64,000 nt of DNA from Haliotis asinina (GCF_037392515.1 NC_090291.1:41905001-41969000); one strand, 5' to 3'. Positions 22,318 through 34,528 are shown, counted from the stretch's first letter. The notes: generated by a model not told the origin, from the sequence alone. Made by a program: numbers and translations.

Positions 22318-22473
22318 GAGTCAGGTGTTTATGTCACTTTTAGCAATATTCCAGCAATATCGCAGCAATGAACACCAGAAACTGGTTTCACACATAGTAA
22401 CCTTGTGGGGATTCGAAGCCGGGTCTATGCCATGTCAAGCTAACACTTTTACCACTAGGCTATCCCAGCGTCC
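22318..22473 (-). mobile_element. Family A SINE, minus strand
   Basis: TAGCAATATTCCAGCAATAT, CACCAGAAACTGGTTTCACA, TGGGGATTCGAAGCCGGGTC (box B complement) and CCACTAGGCTATCCCAGCG (head complement). Confidence 0.85.
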
Positions 22474-23339
22474 TGATGTGAAGAAACTATAGTTTGTATC
22501 CAATGGGGTGTTAACTTTATCCTGAACCATAAACCGTACAGACATGTTTGGTGCTTGCAGTAGTCTGCAGTGTCTGTAGAAATGGTTGAAATTTTCAGAT
22601 GAGGGAAGTTTATTACTAGATTCAAATAATGTATTCATGCAATTGTAGTCTGTCGTACTGATCCTGGAACAAATATACCCAGTACAGTCATTGCTAGTAT
22701 AGTATGTGTGGCAAATCTAGATTACTAGATCTAGATAACAGTTTCAGAAATAGAAAAGAGTCTCTGGGCACTATTCATTAAATTTTATGAATGTATTTGA
22801 GGAATTATTCTTTCTGTTAAATATGTTCATTTCAGACTCTAAATGTCAGTGATATTAATTTTACTATATCAAACCGAAAGCCCACTAAAAAAAAATCCAC
22901 ATGAGTCTCAAAATACACCTGACAAGCGTCTTTTCACTTCCATACTAAACTGTTAAAAAGGATCAAACATAAGTACCGTTACTTGTGACAAGATATGTGT
23001 ATTTTTAGCTCTGATGCATGAGGTGGTAGTGAATATACCCAGGGAGACATGATCCTGTGAGCATGTTAGCGTGATAACATTATTGGCTCACAGCTCTGGC
23101 AGTGCTGTCACTTGTCACGTAGACACAGGCGTGGCTATTGTGTACCCTATGTACCGGTTGCTGTAGTCAGTCTCACTGGCTGTGAACTACACGTACATTA
23201 TTATCCCTAAACCATATTATTCTCCCTTCTGTCATACCCTTTGTATTGCTTCGACCCTGTACTGAGTGTAGCCTTGCTCCAAAGCTGTAGCAAATGCTAA
23301 GCCAAAGGATTAGTCTGTCTTACAGACCATGAAATAAAT

Positions 23340-23530
23340 ATATCCAATCACCTAATGCTTAGTCTCTGAAATGTAACAAATAAACCCAATTAATTTGTAA
23401 CAAATATACCTGTTTAAATTGAAAGGACCCTGAGCAACTCCAGAGATTCAGAACCTAAAGAAATCTAGACATGCTTCATTTAGGGCTTTAGCATTGCTGC
23501 AAAGGATTAGCAGTAGGGGAAAGAGGTGTG
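23340..23530 (+). repeat. Dispersed family D copy, plus strand
   Basis: CTAATGCTTAGTCTCTGAAA, AACAAATAAACCCAATTA, CCTGAGCAACTCCAGAGATT, ATGCTTCATTTAGGGCTTTA GCATTGC. The most complete plus-oriented copy of the four in this window. Confidence 0.75.
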
Positions 23531-23804
23531 TTTGAGGGACAATGTATTATTTTTATTCATATTTGTAGTAGTTTACATTTGAAGTATTAATTATTACCTT
23601 AGAGACTTGTGCATATCTACCCCACCTACAACAAAAACTAATCTAGCATGTTCCATATCACTTTGTCTCCATATCAAGTTACATTTTTATTTGGATTCTC
23701 TCAAATTCTTTTTTCTTCCAAGGCTAATCATAAGTGTAGGATTATTTCTGCAAATCCAGTTGCTGTTGCCTTATTCTTCTCCTCTATTGAAAAGTCTCCA
23801 TGGT

Positions 23805-23966
23805 GCAATGGTTAAAGAGTGCCTGCCCAGAGAACAGAGGATCTTGGGTTCAAGTTCTGGCCATGTCAGTGTAAGTTGTTCAATGCTCACAGGGAGTATT
23901 GATGAACCCTTGGTGTTTGTTTGTTTATGTTCCCTCAACAAACATCGAGGATACATCAATGCATAG
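23805..23966 (+). mobile_element. Second type of tRNA-headed SINE
   Basis: CATGGTGCAATGGTTAAAGA (box A-like) and TTGGGTTCAAGTTCTGGCC (box B) are spaced as in a tRNA. The body GGAGTATTGATGAACCCTTG, GTTTATGTTCCCTCAACAAA differs from family A. A related 3' region occurs at 45541-45660. Confidence 0.6.
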
Positions 23967-24304
23967 ACCCCGTGTGACCAGTGAACAATTTATATATGTC
24001 ACTGAACAGCTTAATGTTAATTTTGAATTGTTTGAAGCATAACTATGTATGTTGTCATCTTACCTCACACATAAATGTCTTTTTCGTTTGGCTAAACATA
24101 GGTATGTGATTGTACATTTCAGCCAAACTGTGTGAATCAAACAATTCGAATCTTGCATCTTGCTGCCTTTCCTGCATGTATTGGCTTGGTAAAGTCGCCA
24201 CAGTGTAATTCCCCTATCCTATAATCACAGGCACTACATTTGAACTTTTTGTCAAAATTTATTTATTGGAATGCAAATCAGATTTCTTTGTAGTGCATTG
24301 GTAC

Positions 24305-24510
24305 AAGAAAAACAAAGTTAGAGTTAGGTCCCTTACATCGTTTTGCATTAGCAAAACATCGGTAATTTGCATTATGCGTGATTCAATGTTTTTCAAGATA
24401 AAGTACCACCACGAAGTACTGAATGAGTTACCTTTGGCAGCAGGGAACATAATAACGTACCTCGCTTATAAGACACTTATATTGACACTAATAGAAGAAT
24501 AGTTAGCCAA
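24305..24510 (-). repeat. Dispersed family E copy, minus strand, diverged
   Basis: GCGTGATTCAATGTTTTTCA, AGTACCACCACGAAGTACTG and ACGTACCTCGCTTATAAGAC parallel the 45.75-kb copy and the reverse complement of the two copies in FA2H intron 5. Confidence 0.55.
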
Positions 24511-24734
24511 TCAAAAAACAACATTTACATGGGAGATGAGATAAAAGATAAAAGAATAGTCCTTGCTGGTCCCTAACCTGACATTACTAGGTACAAGTAC
24601 TGGTCGGCTCAGAGTTTTTATGATGTGTCCAAGTAGGGTATTTATGCTTAATTGTGGAGTGATATCTCAATGAGCTGGCAGTATGTAACCAGCTAAGCCT
24701 GGACCAGTGCAAGCAGCTATGGTGTCATGTATGC

Positions 24735-25012
24735 ATGAGTGAGTGAGTTTTATGTCACACTCAGCAATATTCCAGCTATATGGCGGCATTCTGTAAATGA
24801 TCAAGTCTGGACCAGACAATCCAGTGATCAACAACAAGAGCATCAGTCTGTGCATTTGGGAACTGATGACATGTGTCAACCAAGTCAATGAGCCTGACCA
24901 CCCGATCCCATTAGTCGCCTCTTATGACAAGCCTCTTAGTCGCCTTTTATGGCAAGCATGGGTTGCTGAAGGCCTATTCTACCCCGGGACCTTCATAGGT
25001 CTATTCTTAAGT
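24735..25012 (-). mobile_element. Family B SINE, minus strand, near full length
   Basis: GAGTGAGTGAGTTTTATGTC, CAGCAATATTCCAGCTATAT, GGACCAGACAATCCAGTGAT, ATGTGTCAACCAAGTCAATG, ACCCCGGGACCTTCATAGGT. Confidence 0.9.
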
Positions 25013-25684
25013 GTGTTGTTGTACCCCATTTCGCCTCACCTCAGACTCTCCACTATCATCCATGACCTGCTTTTACTGGAGATGTACCTCAGTGAGATGT
25101 GCTAATTTTATCAACAGATGATGCATTCTTGCACATCATCAATATACTGACCCTGTTCTTAAGACACTCTGAGCTCATTTTGGATGATGGTGTCAATTAA
25201 ATGATGCAGCAGAGGAGTAATTGATGCAGTTCTGTGTGAGAACCCAGTAGAGGAGGGTTTGGAGGGAAGGTGTCATCACACTAACTGGACCATTAAGTTG
25301 CCAAGGGCAAGGTTTCATCGTTATCAATCAACCTTTGACAGTCAGTACTTCCAGTAGGCCATGTGAGTGGCTTGTTTAGATATTGCATCAAAGTATGTTG
25401 AGGAGGTGAATTAGTATGATCAGAGGGTTAGAGTTGATAGTGGCAAAGCAGTAATATAGAGGTGTATCAGAAGTCAGTGTAAATGAAGACATTTTAGCAC
25501 TGCACTGTCAACCTAAGCCAAGCCAGATAAAGTACCCATCAAGCATCTGTTTCACCGATTTTGTGAAGTTACGTTTGATACTCTCATAACTTACTCATAA
25601 CCCTAAAATACACAGTGAAAAAACAGTATGATATCATTTTCTATTTCATCTTCAATAACTATATATAGAGAGAGAAAGAGAGAG

Positions 25685-25830
25685 AGAATCTCACCCAAGT
25701 GTCTACTGATATCAAATATATCAACATGAGTTGATAAAATAAGAAATATCCAAGGCTTACCGATGGTATTTTTACCTTTATCAATGAGTGTTGATATAAT
25801 TGATATCAGTAGACACAAGGGTGAGATTCT
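25685..25830. mobile_element. Hairpin MITE, 54-bp arms
   Basis: AGAATCTCACCCAAGTGTCT at the left pairs with AGACACAAGGGTGAGATTCT at the right. The arms extend about 54 bases (through TACTGATATCAAATATATCA) at roughly 87% complementarity. It follows a GA-rich run at 25666-25685. Confidence 0.8.
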
Positions 25831-26916
25831 ATTTATCATCCAAAATCATTCTGCATTAGTTTTCACAGTACTGCCATTTGATTTGCAGTGCAGCATATTT
25901 ATAGCATTGTGACATCACCAACTGCATGACATCTTAGCATTGTCCGAGCATTGTGCAAAATCTACTGTCAAAACAATATCTCCTAGGAGATATCGTCTGA
26001 TCTCACACAAGCGATATCTCCCTCTGTCATTCTCAGCTACAGAGCCTCACTTGTCATAATAGCTGTACTGTAGTTTGTTATTACAGCAGTGCTGGGTGTA
26101 GTGGAGCATCAGTGTCTAATTATCACTACTTATTATGGTGCAATTTGTTGCTTCAGTAAACACTTAAATGTCAGTTCAGTGGCTGCTTGTATTCTGTTTG
26201 ACATGCTTTCACCAGCTGCAGTTAGTATATAAGTTTCTCTGTGACTTCAGCTGAGTAGTCCCAAACCACTTTTATGTGACTTTGCATTGCATGATGACCA
26301 TTAAACTAAATGTTGTACACGTTTTGACATTCCTAGTTCAAGAAACGCTTCTGGGTATCTTCCAAGTCCTGGGAGTATTGCCCAGCAGGACTTATTACTG
26401 AAGCATTAGTTCTGACCACTTAGACCCTTTAATCTTCAACTCGAACTCGATATCATAGAGTGAGAAAAGTCAGGGACTTGACTGTTTGGTCAGCCTAAAT
26501 ATACTGTATACAATCTGTTCCTGTGAACAAATCATGCCAGTGAACACCATGACTGTTGATCTGTGTTTAGACTCATAGTGCCAGTTTATGGTGGTAAATA
26601 GCATATGATCGGTTGGCCTCAGTTTGGGTAGTTACCTTTTGATGGTCAGCCAGTTGATCTGTGATAGCAAACACTTATATATGTCACAGATTTATCAGCA
26701 ATATCATAAGTCTCTCCTGTCACGTTGATCGTATGAGGTATTTTGATGTCCTGTGTTTGGAAAAGCATTATGATGCTTTTTTCACCCAGACTGAATTCCA
26801 AGGGTAGTTCTTAACAGAAAAAAACATGTCTTGTCATCTAATATTATTGAAATCAGTTTGTTACTATGGTTCCATATGAGCAAGTTCATAGAGGAAGAAC
26901 GTATCTCAGTTCCAAA

Positions 26917-27070
26917 GGGGTGGTGGGGTAACCAAGTGGTTAAAGTATTTGCTCATCACGCCAAAGACCCAAGTTTGATTTCCCTCATGGGTACGATGTC
27001 TGAAGCCTATTTCTGGTGTCACCCACTGTGATATTTCTGGAACATTGCTACCATCACTTACTCACTCACT
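26917..27070 (+). mobile_element. Family A tRNA-headed SINE, plus strand
   Basis: GGGGTGGTGGGGTAACCAAG TGGTTAAAG (head), AAGTTTGATTTCCCTCATGG (box B region), TTCTGGTGTCACCCACTGTG, ending CTTACTCACTCACT. Confidence 0.9.
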
Positions 27071-27244
27071 AAACCTCACACAATCATTGTCACTATCAGT
27101 TTTAAAATATGTACCATGTTCGACCCATAGTGGATTTGTTGCAGTGCAGGTGGTCATACTTTCCTATATGCTAACATGTTTCTGTATCCTGTATAAAAGT
27201 GCTTCATGATATCAACCACTGATGGTCTGGACAGATCTGGATGG

Positions 27245-27464
27245 CTATTCTTGAAACATTAGTAGCTTCACAAACTTAAGAATTATTAACATTATGAATG
27301 ATTCGAGAATAACGGCCCTGGTTATTTGCCATGGCTATCTATTCTCGAAACATTCGTAGCACCACAATCTTCTTTTGCCCATTCTTGACACATTGGGTAC
27401 AATCAAAGTTAAAAATTCTTAGGGTTACGAACGGTTCGAGAATAAGGGCCCTGGTTATTTGCCA
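27245..27464. mobile_element. Two adjacent copies of an inverted-repeat element
   Basis: Each copy starts CTATTCTCGAAACATTCGTA (or a variant) and ends ACGAACGGTTCGAGAATAAG GGCCCTGG (or a variant); ends are mutually inverted (TATTCTCGAAACATTCGTA versus its complement). Copies span about 27245-27334 and 27335-27464 and share GTTATTTGCCATG after the right end. Confidence 0.7.
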
Positions 27465-27694
27465 TGCTTAAAGGCTACTTTGACGCAGGTGGAGTATTGC
27501 AATAGTAAACAACAAGCACATGAAAATTAGGTTATCTCAGCATCTGATAACATGTTGTGATAAAACCAAATACCAAAGTGTACATAACAAAGTTCATTTG
27601 GTCACCATTGAGTAAAGGATGTGATTAATTCAAAACAGTCATGTTAGTTTGAGATTAATCTTCTTCACAGTTGCTAAATCGCTATATTTTTCTT

Positions 27695-27865
27695 ACAGCA
27701 TTGCCCTCCCTGCAATGCTAAAGCCCTAAGTGAAGTAAGTCTCGTTTTCTCCAGGTTCAGGAATCTGTGCTCTCCAAGGGATTCTTTTTCAATTTAAATG
27801 GGTTTATTTCTTACAATCAAAATTATATATATTCAGAGACTAAGCATTAGTCTAGTTTGAGTTGC
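27695..27865 (-). repeat. Dispersed family D copy, minus strand
   Basis: AGCATTGCCCTCCCTGCAAT, CTAAAGCCCTAAGTGAAGTA, TTCTCCAGGTTCAGGAATC, AAATGGGTTTATTTCTTAC, CAGAGACTAAGCATTAGTCT. The fullest copy; ends carry the AGACTAATGCTTAGTCTCT palindrome. Confidence 0.75.
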
Positions 27866-28134
27866 GTAATAACTTGATATGGATTAGCAGTTTATAAGTT
27901 TCCCATGTAGTGAAAAGTCCATTGTCAAGCATATTGCCTAGGACTTTTACAGTTGAAGGTGTACATAGTTGTGAAGTTGACTAATCAATAAATCAATCAA
28001 ATTTATTCCATAGCATGGTCTGAGGCCTACGTACAATACAAAATAAGTGTAATTACTACATAGTGGCATTTGACAGTCATATGTAGAGTCATATGTTTAA
28101 AGAACATAATGACAATGCTTCCTTAATGTGATAA

Positions 28135-28773
28135 GAACACTTAGTTGCTGTGACTAACATGTTACAATGTTACAGCATGTTGAGATCTTTAGGTGAAAGT
28201 GGCTGCATCACATGGGTTTCTAAGGTGAAACAAATATTACTCATGTATAGCTTTGGTTATGCCTGGTTTTATCAAGAACTCGGAAATGTTTGTATGTTCA
28301 TTTCTCTTTTTAAACAAAGATTGAAGGATAATCTAAAACAGTCATGGTACTCATCAATACAGGATTCTTCGAAATGCTTTTATTATAAGCACTATACATC
28401 TTTGTTGAATGTTGAAAAATATTTGTGTTCTGACATTCCAGTGTATCTAAGGGTGACCCTAACAAGATTTAGATGTAGCAACTTTAAGATAGCAATAGAA
28501 ACTGGTAGATATGGAAATATTGAACTAAGAGACCGACTCTGTATGTACTGTAAATCAAACGGGTTGGACTATATTGAAAACGAATGGCATGTCATATTTA
28601 TGTGTAGTTGTTATAAAGATTTAAGAGCCAAATACATTGCTAAATATATACAAGAATCCTATACTGTACACACTATGGAAAATCTCATCCAAAATGAACA
28701 TTATGATGTTATCTATAACATCGTTTTGTTTTTGTACCACGTTAACAATATTATAAAATGTAGGAACAAATGA
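28135..28773 (+). mobile_element. LINE ORF2 C-terminal fragment (intact 213-codon frame)
   Basis: The frame is open from 28135 to a TGA at 28771-28773. It shows the cysteine motif typical of the distal end of animal non-LTR reverse transcriptases: RFRCSNFKIAIETGRYGNI, then LCMYC, then ENEWHVIFMCSCYKDLRAKY (C..C..H..C pattern). The upstream WVSKVKQILLMYSFGYAWFY is also characteristic of these tails. The reverse transcriptase and endonuclease domains are missing, so this is a 5'-truncated copy. No start codon needs to be real. Target-site duplications were not found. The clade is not assigned. Confidence 0.85.
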
Positions 28774-30069
28774 GCGCTATATATACATCCTAAAACATGC
28801 TGAAACAACTGAAAACAGTGAAAACTGTTCACCTGGTCAAAAAACAAACAGAAAATTACACCCAAGGGCAGCCCTGAACAATTCTTAGCTTCATTCCCGA
28901 TATGAGTTGGTTTGATATTTTTTTATAATTATTCTCTAGTCTCTAGAATAGAGACCCTCATAAATTATGAAGATAAATCTGTATTCTTTGTACCTAGTAT
29001 GTTTGTCTAAAAATGTCTAAATACAAAAATAGCATAAAAATCTTTACCGAAACGTCACTATTGTCAAAATAAAAAAGTTGATTCTCCATTAAATCCTGTC
29101 ATCTCAATACCACTTCAACTTCTAGAAAGCGACACAAACCAAAAAATATATTTGACTGGCTTGTTTTGGACTGTGTCTGATATCTTTGTCTAATTCGAAC
29201 AGTGCATGTGAATATGGTTCACATCACTCTGGAAGAGATACTGCTAAGAAAAGCTAGATTTATGGATTTATGGATTGTGAATAACACAACCTTTTCTGGC
29301 ATATTCTTGCTCCTTCATCAATTGCTCCTTCTTCAAAGGATTTGAGAGACTGTTCATGTGACGTCAAATGTTCATTTACTCAGGTGCTCTAAATATGAAG
29401 TGTGCAGACAGACAGTGACTCATGCTGTACCAAGCATCCTCGACAAGTGCTGAGGAAGGGTTTGCATCAGTGTGAGCAATATGATATCCCTACCTCCTTA
29501 CCAAGATATGAAAAGAGTGATCGGAATGATAAACTGTTGAAAGACCAGATAAAATATCCCAGCACACGACTTATGCCAACAGAGATAAGAATCTCTCATT
29601 TCCTCAATTCATTTTTTTTTTTTAATCAGTTAAGAAGTGACTACACTTGGAGAACCAAATAAAAGCAATTTGCAAATTTCTTCAATACATCTCTAATTGT
29701 TTTAGTCAAAACATTGCAAGGAATGAACTCTTAGCATAATTTGTCAAGCTGCCAGTCCTGAATATATCGGATGACTTGGATAACAGTGCTGTGTTGTTGT
29801 TACCATTATTTATCAGCCAGATAGTTTTTCATACTGCTATTTGCATGCTGTGGTGTTTGTTAGACATCTGTACTCATAGATGTCAAGCTGACCATTTGAG
29901 GGGTAATGTCAGTGTGATAGAACTATGGCTGTATGATTCTGGACTTTTCAAGACTGATTCTGAAGTTGATTTTGGAACCCAAGCGTTGAGCAGTAACTGT
30001 TATCAAACAATTCCCAATATTCCTTTTGGCTGAATTTTATTCTTTGGGTGCAAAACATTTGATGTAAAT

Positions 30070-32044
30070 TTAAAGGGGCACTGATGCGGAACGAATAATG
30101 TTTCTCACTAATGGTCTAATTACGAAACCAAGCAGCAAATTGGTCAGCACCCGCTCCTTTGACCGCAACGGACAAAGGGACTGGGCTTCTGTCCACATTA
30201 GCAGAATTTCTTCATCCTAAAAAGTGAGGAGGCCAGATGACCATCACATGCCATTATTTAAAAATATCCATGGTATTCTTTATCTGATTATAACAAAATA
30301 TCCCAGCAGTGTAGTTTTTTCTTCTGATGCCTGGATGGTATAGTGACTGATCCAATTTGATCCTATTTCTGTGTTTTTACCTCAATATTTAATCATGTCA
30401 TGTGAAAATATGATGTCTACATACATGTAGCAAGCCATTTGTTTCATATAAGTCCCAAAGATTGCAAAGCTTTATATTTAGATAGTTTTGAGGGTTGGCC
30501 CAGCTGTCATAGCAAACATCATATGTAAATTTTGGTAGCTATGACCCTGGTTTATTATCTATGATAATAAAAAACATACAGTTGATTTATCTGAATTCGT
30601 ATACCAATAAGAACGACTTTGCCATTTGTAGAGAAAACTGAAAATTTTCTTACGGAAAAAAATCTGATTATACCCATTTACCCAAATACTTTTGTGCATT
30701 TCTTATGTAACAACGAAGTTCCGTCGGTATCCTCAAAACAGTTTCGGCCGATATGTGTTTTCAGGCTGCATGTGACACAGAGATTACATCTTCCTTGCTG
30801 TAACTCTCGTTTGATGGTATAAACCTACACATGTTATTTGCATGTTATTTGTCATCGTTCACTTGATGGTCAGTTAATGACTTGATAACGGGTATAAATA
30901 GTGATAACACCACTAAAATACTCGACATACGATACCATTTGGCATTTCTCCTGTCTGGAGTAAATACTCAACATTATTAATTAAGGTCTGTAATGGCAAA
31001 TGTATTGCATGTTATGTAATATGTGCATGTAAGTGATGCAAGAGGGTTTATCAGCTGAGTTACAGAAACAAACATCGATCAAAGGATTAACCGATAACAC
31101 ACTGATTGATTAATTACTTCCATAGCGGATTTGTCAAAAAAGCAGTGTTTATGAATGTAGATTTACGTAATCAATACTGAATATACCCTGTCGTAAACTA
31201 TGAGTGTAAAAACAACATCCTTCCTACAAAGAATTAACCGCCACTGCCTTGACTGATTGATTGTTGCTCATTATTGGCGAACTGATGGCGGACATCATAC
31301 ATTTAGTTGCCATGTGTGCTGTCTTGGGTGACCAGTGAGATTATGTATACACTCCAGTTTTCACATATTAGACTGTTGAAAGACACAAGACATAGAGCAG
31401 GATTATTTAGCAGCTGCAGATGAATGGAATACCTGAATATTACCTGAACGAGGTAATAGCCTGACATTGTTGCTATAACTTTCGTGAGTCTTAAATTTGA
31501 TATTTGCATTTTGTTCTAATTTATTTCTTGTAGCATTCAGCAGAATCTGTATTACAGACAACATGCACTAGGTCGTGAATAGGGTGTGTGTGAAATATGA
31601 TTCACGTTGGCAATCTATACAATGTTTAGATATTAAAATCATCTTAGAAATTCACTGTAAGTATAAGCAGACCTTGTGGGGGTTTTTTTTATTAACTTTC
31701 AAAATGCATACAAATGTGACAAGGAACTAATTAGGTTTATAAGGCAAAATATAAAGTTGTACACTGACTTCGTTACTTTTCAGTCCAACATTTTTGTTTT
31801 TTTATACCACTGGCAGATGAGTAAATTTCAAGGTGTTTGATTTGTTTTCACAATAATGAAGTAAAAGACTTCATCTTTGTTGATCAGTCTACACATAAAC
31901 TATCAATTGCACATATGGGAGGCGCAGCAGAGATCACGAACCAGTCACAAATCCTGTGATATCATCCAGGTACTCACGGGAGAAAAACAATAACAAAAGA
32001 AAACACCAGTCCACGGAAATTGCTCCACATCAGTGCCCCTTTAA
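30070..32044. mobile_element. TTAA-flanked 1.97-kb TIR element
   Basis: TTAA (30070-30073) is followed by AGGGGCACTGATGCGGAAC. At the other end GCTCCACATCAGTGCCCCT is followed by TTAA (32041-32044). The 19-bp termini are inverted with two mismatches. TTAA duplication is the piggyBac-type hallmark, although the termini do not begin with the usual CCC. No transposase frame is visible inside, so it is non-autonomous. It ends 460 bases before FA2H exon 2. Confidence 0.7.
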
Positions 32045-32503
32045 GTTTTCCAGGTTTTTAATCGTTACTGTATGGCTAGATTTGTCTAAATTGTTAACAG
32101 CTGAAGGGATGATGTAAATCCAGCTGGAGTCCATTCAGGAAGCAAATGTACTGTAAGTCCCCATGGTCTTTAGTATTGTGATCTACCTTCAGTTGTTGGC
32201 AACCTATAGCTCATTTTTATATTGTATGATAATGTGTTTGTCATTTGATACCATACCCGACACCATTCCTGTTCCAGCATTGTGATCAGTTACTAAATAA
32301 GTCAAGACTAGTCTTCATGCAGTGAATGATGACATGAGCATCAATCCAGACAACAGGGTTACGATGACCTGCATCAAGCAGTTCACTAAATACGCCGCCC
32401 TATTCCTCTCAGTGACATCTTACCGCATGTCTTTTTACCCCGAATCCCTTGTGGTCAGTATCATACAGGCTGACACATCTATGTGTTGTATTCTTGTTTC
32501 CAG

Positions 32504-32569
32504 GATGAAGACTTGTGTTTAATGGGGAAGCCAAATGCCAAGTACTTCTACAACAGACAGGAAGGTTAT
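32504..32569 (+). CDS. FA2H: FA2H exon 2: linker
   Basis: A 22-codon micro-exon between TTGTTTCCAG and TAT|GTAAGT, phase 0 on both sides. It encodes DEDLCLMGKPNAKYFYNRQE and GY (residues 84-105), the low-conservation linker between the b5 and hydroxylase domains. With 66 bases and symmetrical phase it could be skipped without breaking the frame. Confidence 0.8.
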
Positions 32570-32714
32570 GTAAGTATTTCACAGTGGAGGCTGTTCATAT
32601 TGGCTGTTCATATTCAGTTCCTGGTCTTTGAATGGCATTTAAAGTGATACTCATAGGGAAGAGATTTTATTAATGTCAACTTCTTTATTATGAGTAACGT
32701 AATGTTTCACAGTA

Positions 32715-33172
32715 CTCTAAACATCATCTGCTGGAGGAGTGTGGATATACTCTAGTCTGAAACATGACCTGCTGAAGAAGTAAGGATTTACTCTGAAATA
32801 TCACCTGCTGAAGGAGTAAGGATATACTCTAAACATCACCCGGTGAGGGAGTAAGGATATACTCTAAACATCACCTGAGTAAGGATATACACTAAATATC
32901 ACCTGCTAAAGGAGTAAGTATATACTCTGAAACATCACCTGCTGAAGAAGTAAGGCTATACTCTAAACATCACCTGCTGAAGGAATAAGGATAATCTCAG
33001 AAACATCACCTGGTGAAGGAATAAGGATATTCTCAGAAACATCACCTGGTGAGGGAGTAAGGATTACTCCGAAACATGAACTGATTTACTCTGAAACATC
33101 ACCCGGTGAGGGAGTAAGGATATACTCTAAACATCACCTGATGAAGGAGTAAGGATGTGCTCAGAAATGTTG
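32715..33172. repeat. About 35-bp minisatellite, about 12 units
   Basis: Units of the form CTCTAAACATCACCTGCTGA AGGAGTAAGGATATA with length and base variation (some carry GAAACATCACCTGGTGAGGG). It begins 146 bases after the FA2H exon 2 donor. Confidence 0.9.
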
Positions 33173-34321
33173 TGTTCCTCATAATAAAGAAGGTTGACAT
33201 CCATAAAATCTCTTCCTTATACATTTTCTGTTCCCTTTCACCAGTCACCACTTCAAATATGTAACTAATAGGATTGCTACCTCCATAAGCTCTTGTGCGT
33301 GAAGAAAGAGAAATTGTGTCTTCGTATTTCACCTGAGTGATAATTGTTATAGTAACATGTTTATTATTAATATAAAGTGGATACTGATACATGTAATCTG
33401 TAATCTACCTCAGAAGACATATCACATATGTTCTTTTTCTGTGATTTAGTTAAAAACATTTGGCAAAAGGTAGAACAATTTCTAAATACCCACCTCTAGT
33501 GGTTGTGTCTCTTTCAAAAAATTCACTATCATGTTTAGAGTATACTCAAACAATAAAATACTAAATCATATTATACTTCTAGCAAAAAAAATTTTTATGT
33601 TGAAATATTAAACAACATCATTTGAGAGATTTCTTATACTACTAAAAGATATATGTACAACCAAAAAGCATATAGCCAGGAAAAACAATGATTTAGATCC
33701 GTGTATAAGGAAGAGCTTTATTTTTTAAATGATATATACCCTCTTTAATGATATATACCTGTACATCTATATACCTCAAGGATGTGATATATATTGCCCT
33801 ATATGCCATATGTAATGTATCTGAGAATTGAATGGAATGAAAAAATTAATAAATAATTTTTTAAAATGATAAAAAGTGGAAAATCAGATGATTGAGATGA
33901 GATAAGTGTACGTATTGTAATGTGTCACATGTTTATTTTAAGAGTCTAGTTTTTGAGACTAAATTTTCTTATTTTTTTTTGTCCATCTTAAGAATTGATA
34001 TTTAACCAAGTGTGAAAATTGTGTTTATTATTACTTTAATATCAATATTCAGAAATTTCTATCAATGCTGCATCAATGTTAATAATGTATGTAGTGAGTG
34101 AGGTGAGATGAGATTTTTGGCTGCTTTAACAGATTCTTGCATACAAATTCTTGCAGGGAAAGTCACTGCACTGAAAACTTTGAATACGGTTCCCACATGG
34201 TGGACCAATGTAGTGACTCAAATCTGCTTGACAAGAAGTGTCTTAACCAGTAGGCTCCGTCATCATTTATTAAAAAATTGTTTCAAGATCTAAATCAATT
34301 ATTTTTTAAGCCTATAACCTA

Positions 34322-34528
34322 GTGCAAGATTGACAAACTTAATGGATAAGGACTTCTTTATTACGATAGTGTGACATTTCAGTACAGATTCTTGCACCGT
34401 TGTCAAGCAGAAATTTACTTGTTACTTTAATATCAATATACCTGCTTGACAACGGTCCAAAAATCTGTACCGAAACGTCGCACTATCGTAAAAAAGGAAG
34501 TTGTTATCTAAGTTTGTCAATCTTGTAC
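34322..34528. mobile_element. Foldback element, arms about 85 bp
   Basis: The left arm runs GTGCAAGATTGACAAACTTA through TACGATAGTGTGACATTTCA GTACAGATTCTTG to CGTTGTCAAGCAG. The right arm is its complement (CTGCTTGACAACGG, then GTACCGAAACGTCGCACTAT CGTAA, then TAAGTTTGTCAATCTTGTAC) at roughly 85%. Half-copies with the same CGAAACGTC or ATCAAGCA motifs occur near 29.04, 41.0 and 55.81 kb. In FA2H intron 2. Confidence 0.8.

Larger units (their letters stand above)
11476..32503 (+). other. FA2H intron 1 (21 kb), repeat-filled
   Basis: No coding exon that I can support lies here. Contents: about 10 family B copies or fragments, family A copies, dispersed families D and E, one LINE tail, a pogo-like element, a 192-bp tandem array, hairpin MITEs and a TTAA-flanked element. 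Stretches 16382-17387, 17440-18300, 25013-25684 and 28774-30069 are AT-rich with no gene or repeat that I recognise. An intron 1 this long often houses enhancers; none can be named from sequence alone. Confidence 0.85.
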
